DNA of 64,000 nt from JAEYFP01 sp047602645 (GCA_047602645.1 JASGGU010000007.1:1-64000), one strand, 5' to 3'. Positions 35,183-43,366 are shown, counted from the stretch's first letter. Made by a program: numbers and translations. Notes: generated from the sequence alone by a model not told the origin.

Positions 35183-35371
35183 TTATTCTACGGTGATAAC
35201 GGCAACAGGGCAGCCATCCTGTGCTTCTGTGGCGGAAACCTCGGCCTCTGCCGGAATACTTTCCTGATACACCTCGGCAATGCCATCCTCTGCCATTCGA
35301 AATACTTCCGGGCAGGTTGCGGCACAAAGTCCGCAAGAGATACATCCTGTTCTGTCAAGTATTGCTTTCAT
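35183..35371 (-). CDS. Small [4Fe-4S] ferredoxin
   Basis: A 62-residue single-cluster ferredoxin. Cysteines in CISCGLCAATCPEVF (C-x2-C-x2-C-x3-CP-like, near residues 10-20) and the distant Cys in GCPVAVITVE at the C-terminus ligate one cluster. An acidic, Glu/Ala-rich middle replaces the second cluster motif. It is encoded 40 bp after the cupin gene and transcribed with it, from a promoter carrying a Crp/Fnr-type palindrome. A low-potential electron carrier, possibly serving the hybrid cluster protein controlled by the same operator type (inference). Confidence 0.92.
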   Translation of the reverse strand: MKAILDRTGCISCGLCAATCPEVFRMAEDGIAEVYQESIPAEAEVSATEAQDGCPVAVITVE

Positions 35372-35411
35372 AAAAATCCTCCTTTACAGTCCGAACTGGC
35401 TGTGCATAGTT

Positions 35412-35759
35412 TTACGCAGGCAGTGGAAATACAACGGTCAGCAGCATTTTGAATGGACTTCCCGCTGCAACCGCATGAGGAATTCCGGCCGGCATGACGA
35501 TAGTCTGTCCCTGTGACAATTCGTGTAGTTTTCCGCCGATCGTAATAAGGGCATTTCCCTCCAAAACAGTCAGCATGGCATCCCCATCGGAAGCGTGGGT
35601 ACTGATTTCCTCTCCCTGATCAAAAGAAAAGAGGGTAATGCTCACCGCACTGTTTTGGGCCAGCGTCCGGCTGATCACCTGTCCTTGGCGGAATTCCACC
35701 AGCTTTGTCAATTCCAGGGCCTGCTCCGGCTCAATGTTTTTCAGATATTTTGTATTCAT
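35412..35759 (-). CDS. Cupin-domain protein
   Basis: A 115-residue single cupin_2 barrel. Motif 1 is FDQGEEISTHASDGDAMLTVLEG (His and Asp instead of the full metal set) and motif 2 is LSQGQTIVMPAGIPHAVAA with its His. The start at 35759 has a perfect AAGGAGGG box; the longer frame to 35804 lacks one. Small cupins with the sequence MLTVLEGNALITIGGK are frequent beside hcp and ferredoxin genes in Clostridia. Function unknown; perhaps metal or small-molecule sensing. First gene of a minus-strand pair with ferredoxin. Confidence 0.85.
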   Translation of the reverse strand: MNTKYLKNIEPEQALELTKLVEFRQGQVISRTLAQNSAVSITLFSFDQGEEISTHASDGDAMLTVLEGNALITIGGKLHELSQGQTIVMPAGIPHAVAAGSPFKMLLTVVFPLPA

Positions 35760-35848
35760 GTTATATACCCTCCTTTGATTTGATTTCTTTAGGATTCCCG
35801 CCATGCAAAAAAATAATGCACAGGTGGCTGTTTGGATTAAGAATCTTA

Positions 35849-35896
35849 TGATCTAAGTATAGCAAGTTGGTGGAATTATTCCGTAACAATTGTTAC
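35849..35896 (-). promoter_or_regulatory. Crp/Fnr-type operator and promoter for cupin-ferredoxin
   Basis: The palindrome GTAAC-AATT-GTTAC (35883-35896) lies upstream of TATACT on the minus strand (35861-35856). A start point near 35849 puts the operator centre at about -41, the class II activator position. Confidence 0.7.
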
Positions 35897-35925
35897 ACTT
35901 TATCTTTTTTGTTAAATTATTTTTT

Positions 35926-35974
35926 GTAACATATGTTACGGACAATATCCTGAATTCTGGGTAAAATAAACACA
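35926..35974 (+). promoter_or_regulatory. Crp/Fnr-type operator and promoter for the DUF1858/GTPase/ATPase operon
   Basis: The palindrome GTAAC-ATAT-GTTAC (35926-35939, with flanking GG) precedes TAAAAT (35962-35967). A start near 35974 again puts the operator centre at about -41.5. It is 43 bp, about four helical turns, from the divergent copy. Confidence 0.7.
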
Positions 35975-36041
35975 GTAAGAAGCACGACAGCAAATAAACC
36001 ATAAGTTAGAAATAACTAACCAATAGAAGGAGGAGCCTATT

Positions 36042-37280
36042 ATGAATCCCTATTTTTTAATTACTGATAAGGTCTATGACCTGACTGAGCGGTATCCCGA
36101 GCTGATTGATCTGCTTGCCGCAAACGGCTTTGAAAATCTGCGCAATGATATGATGCGCAAAACTGTCGGTAGGACCATTTCCATTGAAGCCGCCCTGAAA
36201 AGCAAGCATTTTGATCCGCAGACTTTTGAGCAGAAAATGGTGGAGTTTATTGAACAGAAAAAACCTGCCCTTTCTACAGGCCTTGCACCCACCAGACAGG
36301 AGAGCCCCGAAGGGGAGCTGCACATAGCCGGTGTTCTGCCCTGTCCGATTCGGGTTCAGCTTTTAGAAAAGCTGGACAGCCGGCTTTCGGGACAGGAAAC
36401 CAAGGTAAGTTATGAGCTGCAGGCAGCCAGTATGGGATTGGACTGGCTCCGGGAACAGATTGCGGAAAGCCCGGATTCGTCGGGCCTGGCAGACATCTAT
36501 CTTTCCGCCGGATTCAGTCTGTTCTTTGATCAAACGATCATGGGTCCCCATCTGGAAAAGGGTGTATTTGCCGATCTGACCGGGATGGATCACTTTAATC
36601 CTGTTTTCGACAATGCGGACATTCATTTAAAAGATCCCAGGGGACAGTACACCATCATCGGTGTGGTACCCGCCATCTTCATGGTAAATACCGAGCTTTT
36701 GGGTGATCGGCCGTTTCCGGAAAGCTGGGCGGATTTGCTGAAGCCTGAATTTGAGGATACCGTGGCGCTGCCTATGCGGGATTTAGATTTGTTTAACGCT
36801 GTCTTGCTTGGAATTTACCAGAAATACGGCGAGGAGGGCGTGGCAAGATTGGGAAAAAGCCTGCTGACCGGTATGCATCCGGCACAGATGGTCAAATCCG
36901 GGGGGAAAAAGCAACAGAACAACGGCCCGGTGGTGAACGTGATGCCTTATTTCTTTACATGGATGGCAAAGGAGGGCGGTGCACTGCGTCCGGTCTGGCC
37001 GAAAGACGGTGCGATCATCAGCCCTATTTTTCTGCTGACGAAGGCAGCATCTAAAGAAAAGTCTCAGCCGCTGGTGGATTTCCTGTTTTCTAAAGAGATG
37101 GGAAACGTTTTATCGGCAAACGGAAAGTTCCCGTCCACGCACCCGGAGGTAGACAATGGTCTGGCACCGGAACAGACCTTTTTGTGGCCGGGCTGGGATT
37201 TCATCTACAGTCATGATATCGGTGCACTTTTGAAGGAAACCGAGCGTATTTTCCTTGATGCAAAAGGAGGGCAGATATGA
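36042..37280 (+). CDS. DUF1858 domain fused to a periplasmic-binding-protein fold, no signal peptide
   Basis: A 412-residue protein. Residues about 5-72 resemble the DUF1858 / hybrid-cluster-associated domain (KVYDLTERYPELIDLLAANGFENL, then TISIEAALKSKHFD) but have no Cys pair. Residues about 90-400 look like a type 2 solute-binding protein (iron-binding Fbp-like order: HIAGVLPCPIRVQLLEKL, VPAIFMVNTELL, SWADLLKPEFEDTVALP). There is no signal peptide or lipobox, so it should be cytoplasmic, which is odd for a binding protein. It overlaps the next gene by 4 bp (ATGA) and is controlled by a Crp/Fnr-type palindrome also found at hcp. A cytoplasmic metal or cofactor carrier role is inference. Confidence 0.8.
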   Translation: MNPYFLITDKVYDLTERYPELIDLLAANGFENLRNDMMRKTVGRTISIEAALKSKHFDPQTFEQKMVEFIEQKKPALSTGLAPTRQESPEGELHIAGVLPCPIRVQLLEKLDSRLSGQETKVSYELQAASMGLDWLREQIAESPDSSGLADIYLSAGFSLFFDQTIMGPHLEKGVFADLTGMDHFNPVFDNADIHLKDPRGQYTIIGVVPAIFMVNTELLGDRPFPESWADLLKPEFEDTVALPMRDLDLFNAVLLGIYQKYGEEGVARLGKSLLTGMHPAQMVKSGGKKQQNNGPVVNVMPYFFTWMAKEGGALRPVWPKDGAIISPIFLLTKAASKEKSQPLVDFLFSKEMGNVLSANGKFPSTHPEVDNGLAPEQTFLWPGWDFIYSHDIGALLKETERIFLDAKGGQI

Positions 37281-37978
37281 ATTTGACGATTTTTTCGGGT
37301 CCGCCATCTTCGGGCAAGACCTCGGTGATTCTCAAAACCATCGGTGCATTTCAGAAACAGGGGCTTTCTGTGGGTGTTGTAAAATTTGACTGCCTTCATA
37401 CGGAGGATGATCTGCTGTATGAAAAAGCCGGCATTCCTGTAAAAAAGGGACTTTCCGGTGCACTTTGCCCAGATCATTTTTTTGCATCGAACATTGAGGA
37501 TGTGGTGAAATGGGGAAATCGGGAAGGTCTGGATCTGCTGATTACCGAATCTGCTGGCCTGTGCAACCGCTGCTCTCCCTATTTGGCAGGGGTAAAAGGA
37601 ATCTGCGTTATCGACAATCTTTCCGGTATCAATACGCCGAAGAAGATTGGTCCGATGCTGAAATCCGCCGACATTGTGGTTATTACCAAGGGGGATATTG
37701 TTTCTCAGGCGGAACGGGAGGTGTTCGCATCCCGCGTCAGTACCGTTAATCCCAAGGCGATGGTACTGCATGTAAACGGTCTGAGCGGTCAGGGAGCTTA
37801 TGAGCTAAGCACACTGTTATATGAGGAAACCCAAAACCTGAAAACGGTGCAAGGAATGAAACTGCGGTTCCCCATGCCTTCGGCCATGTGCTCCTACTGT
37901 CTGGGTGAAACCCGTATCGGAGAAAGCTATCAGTTAGGCAACACGAAGAAAATGGTATGGGAGGAGGATCAGGCATGA
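37277..37978 (+). CDS. G3E-like GTPase (CobW/HypB/UreG-related) with cysteine motifs
   Basis: A 233-residue P-loop GTPase. Walker A is FSGPPSSGKTS at residues 6-16, and a switch-like segment DLLITESAGLCNRCSPYL near 77-95 contains CxxC. The guanine-specificity motif VVITKGDIV (TKxD) lies near 137, and a C-terminal segment SAMCSYCLGETRIGESYQLGN near 200-220 holds a second CxxC. G3E relatives load Ni, Co or Zn into enzymes, and the paired cysteines suggest metal binding here. ATGA overlaps with both neighbours show strict translational coupling in a three-gene operon. Confidence 0.82.
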   Translation: MNLTIFSGPPSSGKTSVILKTIGAFQKQGLSVGVVKFDCLHTEDDLLYEKAGIPVKKGLSGALCPDHFFASNIEDVVKWGNREGLDLLITESAGLCNRCSPYLAGVKGICVIDNLSGINTPKKIGPMLKSADIVVITKGDIVSQAEREVFASRVSTVNPKAMVLHVNGLSGQGAYELSTLLYEETQNLKTVQGMKLRFPMPSAMCSYCLGETRIGESYQLGNTKKMVWEEDQA

Positions 37979-38994
37979 AGCGGCAGACTATTGGAACACT
38001 ATTGAAAGAATATCCTTTTATCGCAGATTTTTTTCATCAAAACCGACTGGATATTGAAGGAAAGGAAGGTTTTACATTTGCAGAATTTTTAGAAGGAATG
38101 AGTGAAGAGGAACTGGAGGAAAAAGCCATAGATGCCGAAAATCTTTCGGATGAGCTGGAACGCTATATTTCACAGATGCTGGAGTTCCTGGGGATAGAGA
38201 AAAAGAATACCGTACAGTCACTAACCATTTTGCCCGGTCAGAATAAGAGCGGACAAGCGGAGACATTTGAACGGCTGGAGATTCTTCCCTCCCAGATCGT
38301 TTCTGTCGTAGGACCGACAGGCTCCGGTAAAAGCCGTCTGCTGGCGGACATTGAATGGGCGGCGCAGGGAGATACCCCTACGGGGCGCAGCATCCTCATC
38401 AATGGAGAAGTACCCGACTTAAAATGGCGCTATTCCCCCAACAATAAGCTGGTAGCCCAGCTTTCCCAGAATATGAATTTTGTCATGGACATCAGCGCCG
38501 GCGAGTTTGTAAAGCTGCACGCAGAAAGCCGTATGGTGGAAAATCCGGATGAAATTGCCGCTAAAATTTTAGAATCTGCCAATCGTCTGGCGGGAGAGGT
38601 TTTTGCAGCCGAGACACCGGTGACCAGCTTAAGCGGCGGGCAGTCCCGTGCCCTGATGATTGCGGATACGGCTATTTTGAGCGCTTCGCCCATCGTCCTG
38701 ATCGATGAAATTGAAAATGCCGGCATTGATCGCAGGGAGGCGCTCAAGCTGTTGGTTTCTCAAGATAAAATTGTACTGATGGCAACTCATGACCCGCTGC
38801 TGGCCCTGATGGCGGACAGGCGTATTGTGATTCAAAACGGCGGCATCCATGCGGTGCTGCAAACTTCACCGGAAGAAAAAGAGCTGCTGACAGAGCTTTA
38901 TAAAATCGACGGTATCATGCAGAATGCGCGGCAAATACTTCGCGCCGGGAACACCCTGTACAGGGAAACGCTTTTTTCAGTTCCTATGAAATAA
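37975..38994 (+). CDS. DUF1858-like domain fused to an ABC-type ATPase, no permease partner
   Basis: A 339-residue protein. Residues about 1-75 resemble a DUF1858-like helical domain (TIGTLLKEYPFIADFFHQNRLDIEG, no Cys). The ABC ATPase domain follows: Walker A VVGPTGSGKSRLL near 113, signature TSLSGGQSRALMIA near 218, Walker B PIVLIDEIENAG near 240 and H-loop MATHDPLLA near 267. No membrane helices and no permease gene nearby, so it is unlikely to be a classical importer subunit. The start at 37975 has a GGGAGGAGG box and overlaps the GTPase stop (ATGA). A soluble ATP-driven maturation or repair role with the other two proteins is inference. Confidence 0.82.
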   Translation: MKRQTIGTLLKEYPFIADFFHQNRLDIEGKEGFTFAEFLEGMSEEELEEKAIDAENLSDELERYISQMLEFLGIEKKNTVQSLTILPGQNKSGQAETFERLEILPSQIVSVVGPTGSGKSRLLADIEWAAQGDTPTGRSILINGEVPDLKWRYSPNNKLVAQLSQNMNFVMDISAGEFVKLHAESRMVENPDEIAAKILESANRLAGEVFAAETPVTSLSGGQSRALMIADTAILSASPIVLIDEIENAGIDRREALKLLVSQDKIVLMATHDPLLALMADRRIVIQNGGIHAVLQTSPEEKELLTELYKIDGIMQNARQILRAGNTLYRETLFSVPMK

Positions 38995-39026
38995 AAGCAC
39001 AAATAAAAGCACTCCGTGCAGGATGC

Positions 39027-39056
39027 TTAGACGAATCATTCATTATATGGTACAAT
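39027..39056 (+). promoter_or_regulatory. Probable promoter of the Crp/Fnr-type regulator
   Basis: TTAGAC (39027-39032), 18 bp, TACAAT (39051-39056), about 79 bp before the start codon. No GTAAC palindrome is seen here, so the regulator seems not to use its own operator at this promoter. Confidence 0.5.
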
Positions 39057-39134
39057 ATTGTCAGACCTGATATCGTGCCGGAACGGAACAAAGGGAGTGC
39101 GCATGTGTCAGCAGAACAGGGAAGAAGGTGAAGC

Positions 39135-39809
39135 ATGATTCAAAAGTTAAAGAGCAGTCCGCTTTTTTACGGTTTGACTGAAGATGAGATCTCCGATTGC
39201 CTGCAATGCAGTAAATCAAATATTGTTTCCTACGAAAAGGAGGAAATGGTTTTTTTTCAGAAGGATGTGCCGACGCACCTGATGGTACTGATTGAGGGCA
39301 CTGTCGTCATATGCAGCGATACGGCAGCGGGAAGGCGGAGTATCGTTGCCACTTTTGATCGGAGCGGAGAGCTGTTTGGAGAGGTATTTGTTTTTTTAGA
39401 ACGGAAGGAATATGATCACTATGCGCAGGCTGTTACTTCTGCCAAAGTTCTGTGGATGCCAAAGGAATTTTTATTTCACACCTGCGGGGAAAGCTGCGGA
39501 CATCATGCGAGGCTGATTTCTAATATGCTGACAATTCTTGCCCAGAAAGCCTATTTTCTCAATCAGAAGGTGCAGATTCTTTCCTGTGCTACTTTGCGCC
39601 AGAAAATTGTCAAAGTATTATTAAGAAATAGTCAGGCAGACGGAAGGGTGGCCCTTTCGATGAATCGGGAAGAACTGGCAGATTTTTTGAATACGGCGCG
39701 GCCGTCTTTGTCCAGAGAACTGATGAATATGCAGGAAGACGGGTTGATTCAAGTAAAAAAACGGGATATCTACATCGTCGATTATGAAGAACTGCAAAAT
39801 ATTTTATGA
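39135..39809 (+). CDS. Crp/Fnr-family regulator (HcpR-like)
   Basis: A 224-residue regulator. The N-terminal cyclic-nucleotide-binding-type beta-roll covers about 5-125 (FFQKDVPTHLMVLIEGTVVI, then GRRSIVATFDRSGELFGEVFVF). The long dimerisation helix (about 125-155) is followed by a winged helix-turn-helix (LSMNREELADFLNTARPSLSRELMNMQEDGLIQVKKRDIYIVD). N-terminal cysteines are few (one in the first 30 residues), so an Fnr-style iron-sulfur cluster is not obvious. It lies between the DUF1858/GTPase/ATPase operon and hcp, both of which carry GTAAC-N4-GTTAC palindromes at activator distance. By context it is an HcpR-type regulator of nitrosative or redox stress. Confidence 0.9.
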   Translation: MIQKLKSSPLFYGLTEDEISDCLQCSKSNIVSYEKEEMVFFQKDVPTHLMVLIEGTVVICSDTAAGRRSIVATFDRSGELFGEVFVFLERKEYDHYAQAVTSAKVLWMPKEFLFHTCGESCGHHARLISNMLTILAQKAYFLNQKVQILSCATLRQKIVKVLLRNSQADGRVALSMNREELADFLNTARPSLSRELMNMQEDGLIQVKKRDIYIVDYEELQNIL

Positions 39810-39814
39810 TTTTA

Positions 39815-39869
39815 AAATCCGTAACGAGTGTTACGGATTTTTTTCTTGCGCATTGGTAATATGTAAGTA
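39815..39869 (+). promoter_or_regulatory. Operator/promoter of hcp, overlapping a terminator-like hairpin
   Basis: CCGTAAC-GAGT-GTTACGG (39819-39836) is the third copy of the Crp/Fnr-type palindrome. TAATAT (39857-39862) places the operator centre at -41.5 from a start near 39869. The same palindrome extends to AAAATCC/GGATTTT followed by TTTTC, so as RNA it could also terminate the regulator transcript: one element, two uses. Confidence 0.7.
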
Positions 39870-39917
39870 TAAGAGAAATGCAGCAAACAAAACCAGAAAG
39901 TCGGAGGAGAATGAATC

Positions 39918-41768
39918 ATGGAAAATAAAATGTTTTGCTATCAATGCCAGGAAACTGCAGGAAACACCGGTTGTACCGTATCGGGAGTCTGTGGAAAGAA
40001 GCCGGAGGTGGCGGCTATGCAGGATCTGCTGATCTACGTGACCAAAGGGATTTCCGCCGTTACCACACAGCTGAGAGAGGAAGGGGGAACAATTTCTCAG
40101 GATGTAAACCACATGATTACCCTGAATTTGTTTACCACCATTACGAACGCCAATTTTGACGAAGATGCGATAGTCGCCCGCATAATCGAAACACTGGATA
40201 AGAAGAGGGAACTGCTCTTGCAGGTTGACAATACAGCAGGTTTGCCTGCAGCATCAAAGTGGGAGTCAAATCATCGGAAAGAATTTGTGGCCAAGGCCGC
40301 GGAAGTAGGTGTGCTTTCTACAGAAAATGAGGATGTGCGCAGTCTGCGGGAATTAATTACTTATGGTTTGAAAGGACTTTCCGCTTACTCAAAGCACGCC
40401 AATGCCCTGCTGCAGGATGATGAAGAAGTGGACGCTTTTTTACAGAGCGCCCTTGCCAAAACATTGGATGATTCCCTGCGAGCGGAGGATCTCATTGCGC
40501 TCACGCTGGAAACCGGTAAATACGGCGTAAACGGTATGGCTTTGTTGGATAAGGCAAATACCACTGCCTACGGCAATCCTGAAATTACAAAGGTAAATAT
40601 CGGAGTTGGAACGCGCCCCGGTATTCTGATTTCCGGTCATGATCTGCGGGATATGGAGTTGCTGCTCAAACAAACCGAGGGTACCGGTGTGGATGTGTAC
40701 ACGCATTCTGAGATGCTGCCGGCACACTACTATCCGGCCTTCAAAAAGTATGCGCACTTTGTGGGCAACTACGGCAACGCCTGGTGGAAGCAGAAGGAGG
40801 AGTTTGAGAGCTTCAACGGCCCGATTCTGATGACGACCAACTGTATCGTTCCGCCAAAGGATAGCTATAAGGACCGTCTGTATACGACCGGCGCTGCAGG
40901 CTTTCCCGGCTGCAGGCATATTTCCGGCAGCATCGGTGAAGAGAAGGATTTCTCTGGGATAATTGAACATGCCAAGAGGTGTGCGCCGCCTGCTGAAATT
41001 GAGCACGGGGAAATCATCGGCGGCTTTGCCCATAATCAGGTATTGGCATTGGCTGACACCGTGGTGGACGCCGTGAAGTCAGGAGCCATCAAGAAGTTTG
41101 TAGTCATGGCAGGCTGTGACGGACGCGCGAAGTCCAGAAACTATTACACCGATTTTGCCAAGGCGCTTCCGAAGGATACGGTGATCCTGACCGCGGGCTG
41201 TGCCAAGTATAAGTATAACAAATTGGAGCTCGGCGATATCGGCGGAATTCCCCGTGTGCTGGACGCCGGCCAGTGCAACGATTCTTATTCGCTGGCGGTA
41301 ATCGCGCTCAAACTGAAGGAAGTCTTCGAACTCGATGATATCAACGATCTGCCGATTGTTTACAACATTGCGTGGTATGAGCAGAAAGCAGTGATTGTTT
41401 TGCTGGCGCTTCTGTATCTCGGTGTGAAAAATATCCACCTGGGCCCGACACTCCCGGCGTTTCTTTCTCCGAACGTGGCAAAGGTCCTGATAGAAAATTT
41501 CGGAATCGCAGGGATCGGCACTGTGGAAGAGGATATGGATTTATTCTTTGGTGATGAGACAAAGGAATCGTCCGGTATCACAACAGATATGACAATCGGA
41601 GAGATTCTGCTCGGGTATCCGGATGCAGCCTCTGTCCTGATGGCAAGCGGTATGCACTGTCTGGGCTGTCCTTCCTCCCAGATGGAATCCCTTGCAGATG
41701 CCTGTGCGGTTCATGGAATTGATGTAAATAGTCTCATGGAGGAGCTGAACCGCCAGCTTCACGCATAA
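39918..41768 (+). CDS. hcp: Hybrid cluster protein with C-terminal DUF1858 domain
   Basis: A 616-residue hybrid cluster protein (hydroxylamine reductase / NO-reductase-like enzyme). The N-terminal cluster cysteines are Cys7, Cys10, Cys19 and Cys25 (C-x2-C-x8-C-x5-C), the spacing of class I proteins from strict anaerobes. Hybrid-cluster ligands lie in segments such as TTNCIVPP, AAGFPGCRHI, VMAGCDGR and TAGCAKYKYNKL. After about residue 550 there is an additional domain with MTIGEILLGYPDAASVLMASG and MHCLGCPSS (Cys581, Cys584), the hybrid-cluster-associated redox disulfide (DUF1858) module. Its relatives also head two proteins of the upstream operon. Activated from a Crp/Fnr-type site. Confidence 0.95.
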   Translation: MENKMFCYQCQETAGNTGCTVSGVCGKKPEVAAMQDLLIYVTKGISAVTTQLREEGGTISQDVNHMITLNLFTTITNANFDEDAIVARIIETLDKKRELLLQVDNTAGLPAASKWESNHRKEFVAKAAEVGVLSTENEDVRSLRELITYGLKGLSAYSKHANALLQDDEEVDAFLQSALAKTLDDSLRAEDLIALTLETGKYGVNGMALLDKANTTAYGNPEITKVNIGVGTRPGILISGHDLRDMELLLKQTEGTGVDVYTHSEMLPAHYYPAFKKYAHFVGNYGNAWWKQKEEFESFNGPILMTTNCIVPPKDSYKDRLYTTGAAGFPGCRHISGSIGEEKDFSGIIEHAKRCAPPAEIEHGEIIGGFAHNQVLALADTVVDAVKSGAIKKFVVMAGCDGRAKSRNYYTDFAKALPKDTVILTAGCAKYKYNKLELGDIGGIPRVLDAGQCNDSYSLAVIALKLKEVFELDDINDLPIVYNIAWYEQKAVIVLLALLYLGVKNIHLGPTLPAFLSPNVAKVLIENFGIAGIGTVEEDMDLFFGDETKESSGITTDMTIGEILLGYPDAASVLMASGMHCLGCPSSQMESLADACAVHGIDVNSLMEELNRQLHA

Positions 41769-41835
41769 AATAAAATTGCTGCGGGATGATATTAAAAAAG
41801 GTGTTTGAGATCAAGTATTCTTAAAAAGATATTGG

Positions 41836-41864
41836 TTGACGGTGAGCGTCCCCTGCTCTATTAT
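41836..41864 (+). promoter_or_regulatory. Promoter upstream of the YkvA-like gene
   Basis: TTGACG (41836-41841), 17 bp, TATTAT (41859-41864), about 50 bp before the GTG start. Confidence 0.7.
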
Positions 41865-41914
41865 AAAATAAAAAGACGCGCCGACGGGAGTCTTGCCGCC
41901 GGAGGGGAGGCTTT

Positions 41915-42301
41915 GTGAACATCAGGGATCGGCTTAACAATATAAAAGTGCAGATACCGGCAGTGTATCTCGCTCTTAAGAAAAATGAGACGCCCTGGTA
42001 TGCAAAAGTGCTGGCGGGTATTACGATTGTATATGTACTCTCCCCGGTGGATCTTGTGCCGGATTTTATTCCGGTGCTGGGCTATCTGGATGATGTGGTG
42101 ATATTGCCGCTGCTGATCGCAGCGACGAGAAAGTTGATTCCGGACAGCATTATGGAGGAATGTGAGCGGGAAGCGAAAATGATTTGGCAGTCCGGAAAGC
42201 CAAAGCGGTGGTATTTTGCAGTTCCCATTGTTGTCATCTGGCTTTTAATTTTGCTCGCGGTAATCAGGCTGATATGCCGGACCGCGGGCATTTCCTATTG
42301 A
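41915..42301 (+). CDS. YkvA-family (DUF1232) small membrane protein
   Basis: A 128-residue protein starting at GTG after a GGAGG box. The DUF1232 core is clear: TPWYAKVLAGITIVYVLSPVDLVPDFIPVLGYLDDVVILPLLI (about 28-70). It is followed by an amphipathic segment and a C-terminal membrane helix (about 102-122, WYFAVPIVVIWLLILLAVIRL). Function of the family is unknown. It is probably transcribed with the following YitT gene (25 bp gap). Confidence 0.85.
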   Translation: MNIRDRLNNIKVQIPAVYLALKKNETPWYAKVLAGITIVYVLSPVDLVPDFIPVLGYLDDVVILPLLIAATRKLIPDSIMEECEREAKMIWQSGKPKRWYFAVPIVVIWLLILLAVIRLICRTAGISY

Positions 42302-42326
42302 CTGTTTCAGAGAGGAGTCGGCGAAA

Positions 42327-43208
42327 ATGGAAGAGGGACACACGGAAAGAAGAAAGCTTTTGGAAACGGATCTTGTCAGGATTTTCATTGTAACGGTTTC
42401 GGCTTTTGTACTCGCAGTCAACTTAAAAAGCTTTGTATGGGCGGGGCAGCTCGTGCCGGGAGGCTTAAGCGGCATTACCGTGCTGCTGCAGCGTGTATTT
42501 GTTCGTTATTTTGATGTTTCACTGCCTTATACACCGATTTATCTGCTGTTCAATGCCGGTCCGATTCTGTTGAGTCTGCGTAATCTGGGGAAAAAGTTTA
42601 CGCTGTATTCCATTATCATGATTGTATTGAGCAGTATTTTTACAGATCTGCTGCCTGATATCACCATCACATATCAGCTTCCGCTCATCAGTATTTTTGG
42701 CGGTTTGATCAATGGTGCCGTGATATCGGCCTGTTTGGTTGCAAATGCGACAAGCGGCGGCCTGGATTTTATAGCGGTGTATTTTTCTGAAAAACGGGGA
42801 ATCGATGCATGGAATTCAATTCTGGCATTCAATGCGTTTACTATTTGTATTTCAGGCTATTTGTTCGGCTGGGACACAGCGCTCTATTCGATTATTTTTC
42901 AGTATACCTCCACACAGATTGTAAAGACGCTGTATCGCAGATATAAGCAGGATACGCTGCTGATTATCACGGAGAAGCCGCAGGCGGTTTATGAGTGCAT
43001 AAATAAAGCGACACATCACGATGCCACGCTGTTTACGGGAGAGGGCTGTTATCGCAGGGAAGAACGCAAAATGGTCTATTCCGTCGTAGCGGGAGATGAG
43101 GTCCGAAAGGTGACAGAGTTGATCAGACAGGTAGACGACGCAGCGTTTGTCAATGTTATCCGTACGGAGCAGATCGGCGGCCGGTTCTATCGCCGGCCAA
43201 ACGAATGA
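42327..43208 (+). CDS. YitT-family membrane protein (DUF161 + DUF2179)
   Basis: A 293-residue protein with five or six membrane helices in the N-terminal 190 residues, including the YitT signature FVWAGQLVPGGLSGITVLLQRV near 33-55 and ATSGGLDFIAVYFSEK near 142. A soluble C-terminal DUF2179 domain follows (about 205-285, ECINKATHHDATLFTGEGCYRREERKMVYSVV). Function is unknown. It ends just before a perfect hairpin at 43211. Confidence 0.9.
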   Translation: MEEGHTERRKLLETDLVRIFIVTVSAFVLAVNLKSFVWAGQLVPGGLSGITVLLQRVFVRYFDVSLPYTPIYLLFNAGPILLSLRNLGKKFTLYSIIMIVLSSIFTDLLPDITITYQLPLISIFGGLINGAVISACLVANATSGGLDFIAVYFSEKRGIDAWNSILAFNAFTICISGYLFGWDTALYSIIFQYTSTQIVKTLYRRYKQDTLLIITEKPQAVYECINKATHHDATLFTGEGCYRREERKMVYSVVAGDEVRKVTELIRQVDDAAFVNVIRTEQIGGRFYRRPNE

Positions 43209-43210
43209 TG

Positions 43211-43238
43211 CCGCAAATACAAAATGCTGTATTTGCGG
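43211..43238 (+). terminator. Hairpin after the YitT gene
   Basis: CCGCAAATACA and TGTATTTGCGG form a perfect 11-bp stem around AAATGC. No T-run follows, because the tRNA-Leu promoter begins immediately. Confidence 0.6.
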
Positions 43239-43240
43239 AA

Positions 43241-43269
43241 TTGACAAGCTGCCGGCCATATGCTAACAT
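43241..43269 (+). promoter_or_regulatory. Promoter of tRNA-Leu
   Basis: TTGACA (43241-43246), 17 bp, TAACAT (43264-43269), 17 bp before the tRNA. Confidence 0.85.
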
Positions 43270-43286
43270 ATTGAATGTTCGGTAAC

Positions 43287-43366
43287 GCGGGTGTGGCGGA
43301 ATTGGCAGACGCGCTAGATTTAGGTTCTAGTGGGCAACCGTGCAGGTTCAAGTCCTGTCACCCGCA
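43287..43366 (+). tRNA. tRNA-Leu (UAG)
   Basis: The acceptor GCGGGTG/CACCCGC, anticodon loop TTTAGGT, a short variable arm typical of class II tRNAs (TGGGCAACCGT) and T-loop GGTTCAAGTCC are present. CCA is not encoded. It marks the left border of the AT-rich accessory region, so it may be the integration site. Confidence 0.95.

Noticed and set aside
36042..37280. Ordinary iron-type ABC importer binding protein
   Set aside because: No signal peptide or lipobox, an N-terminal DUF1858-like domain, and no permease gene in the operon argue against an import role.
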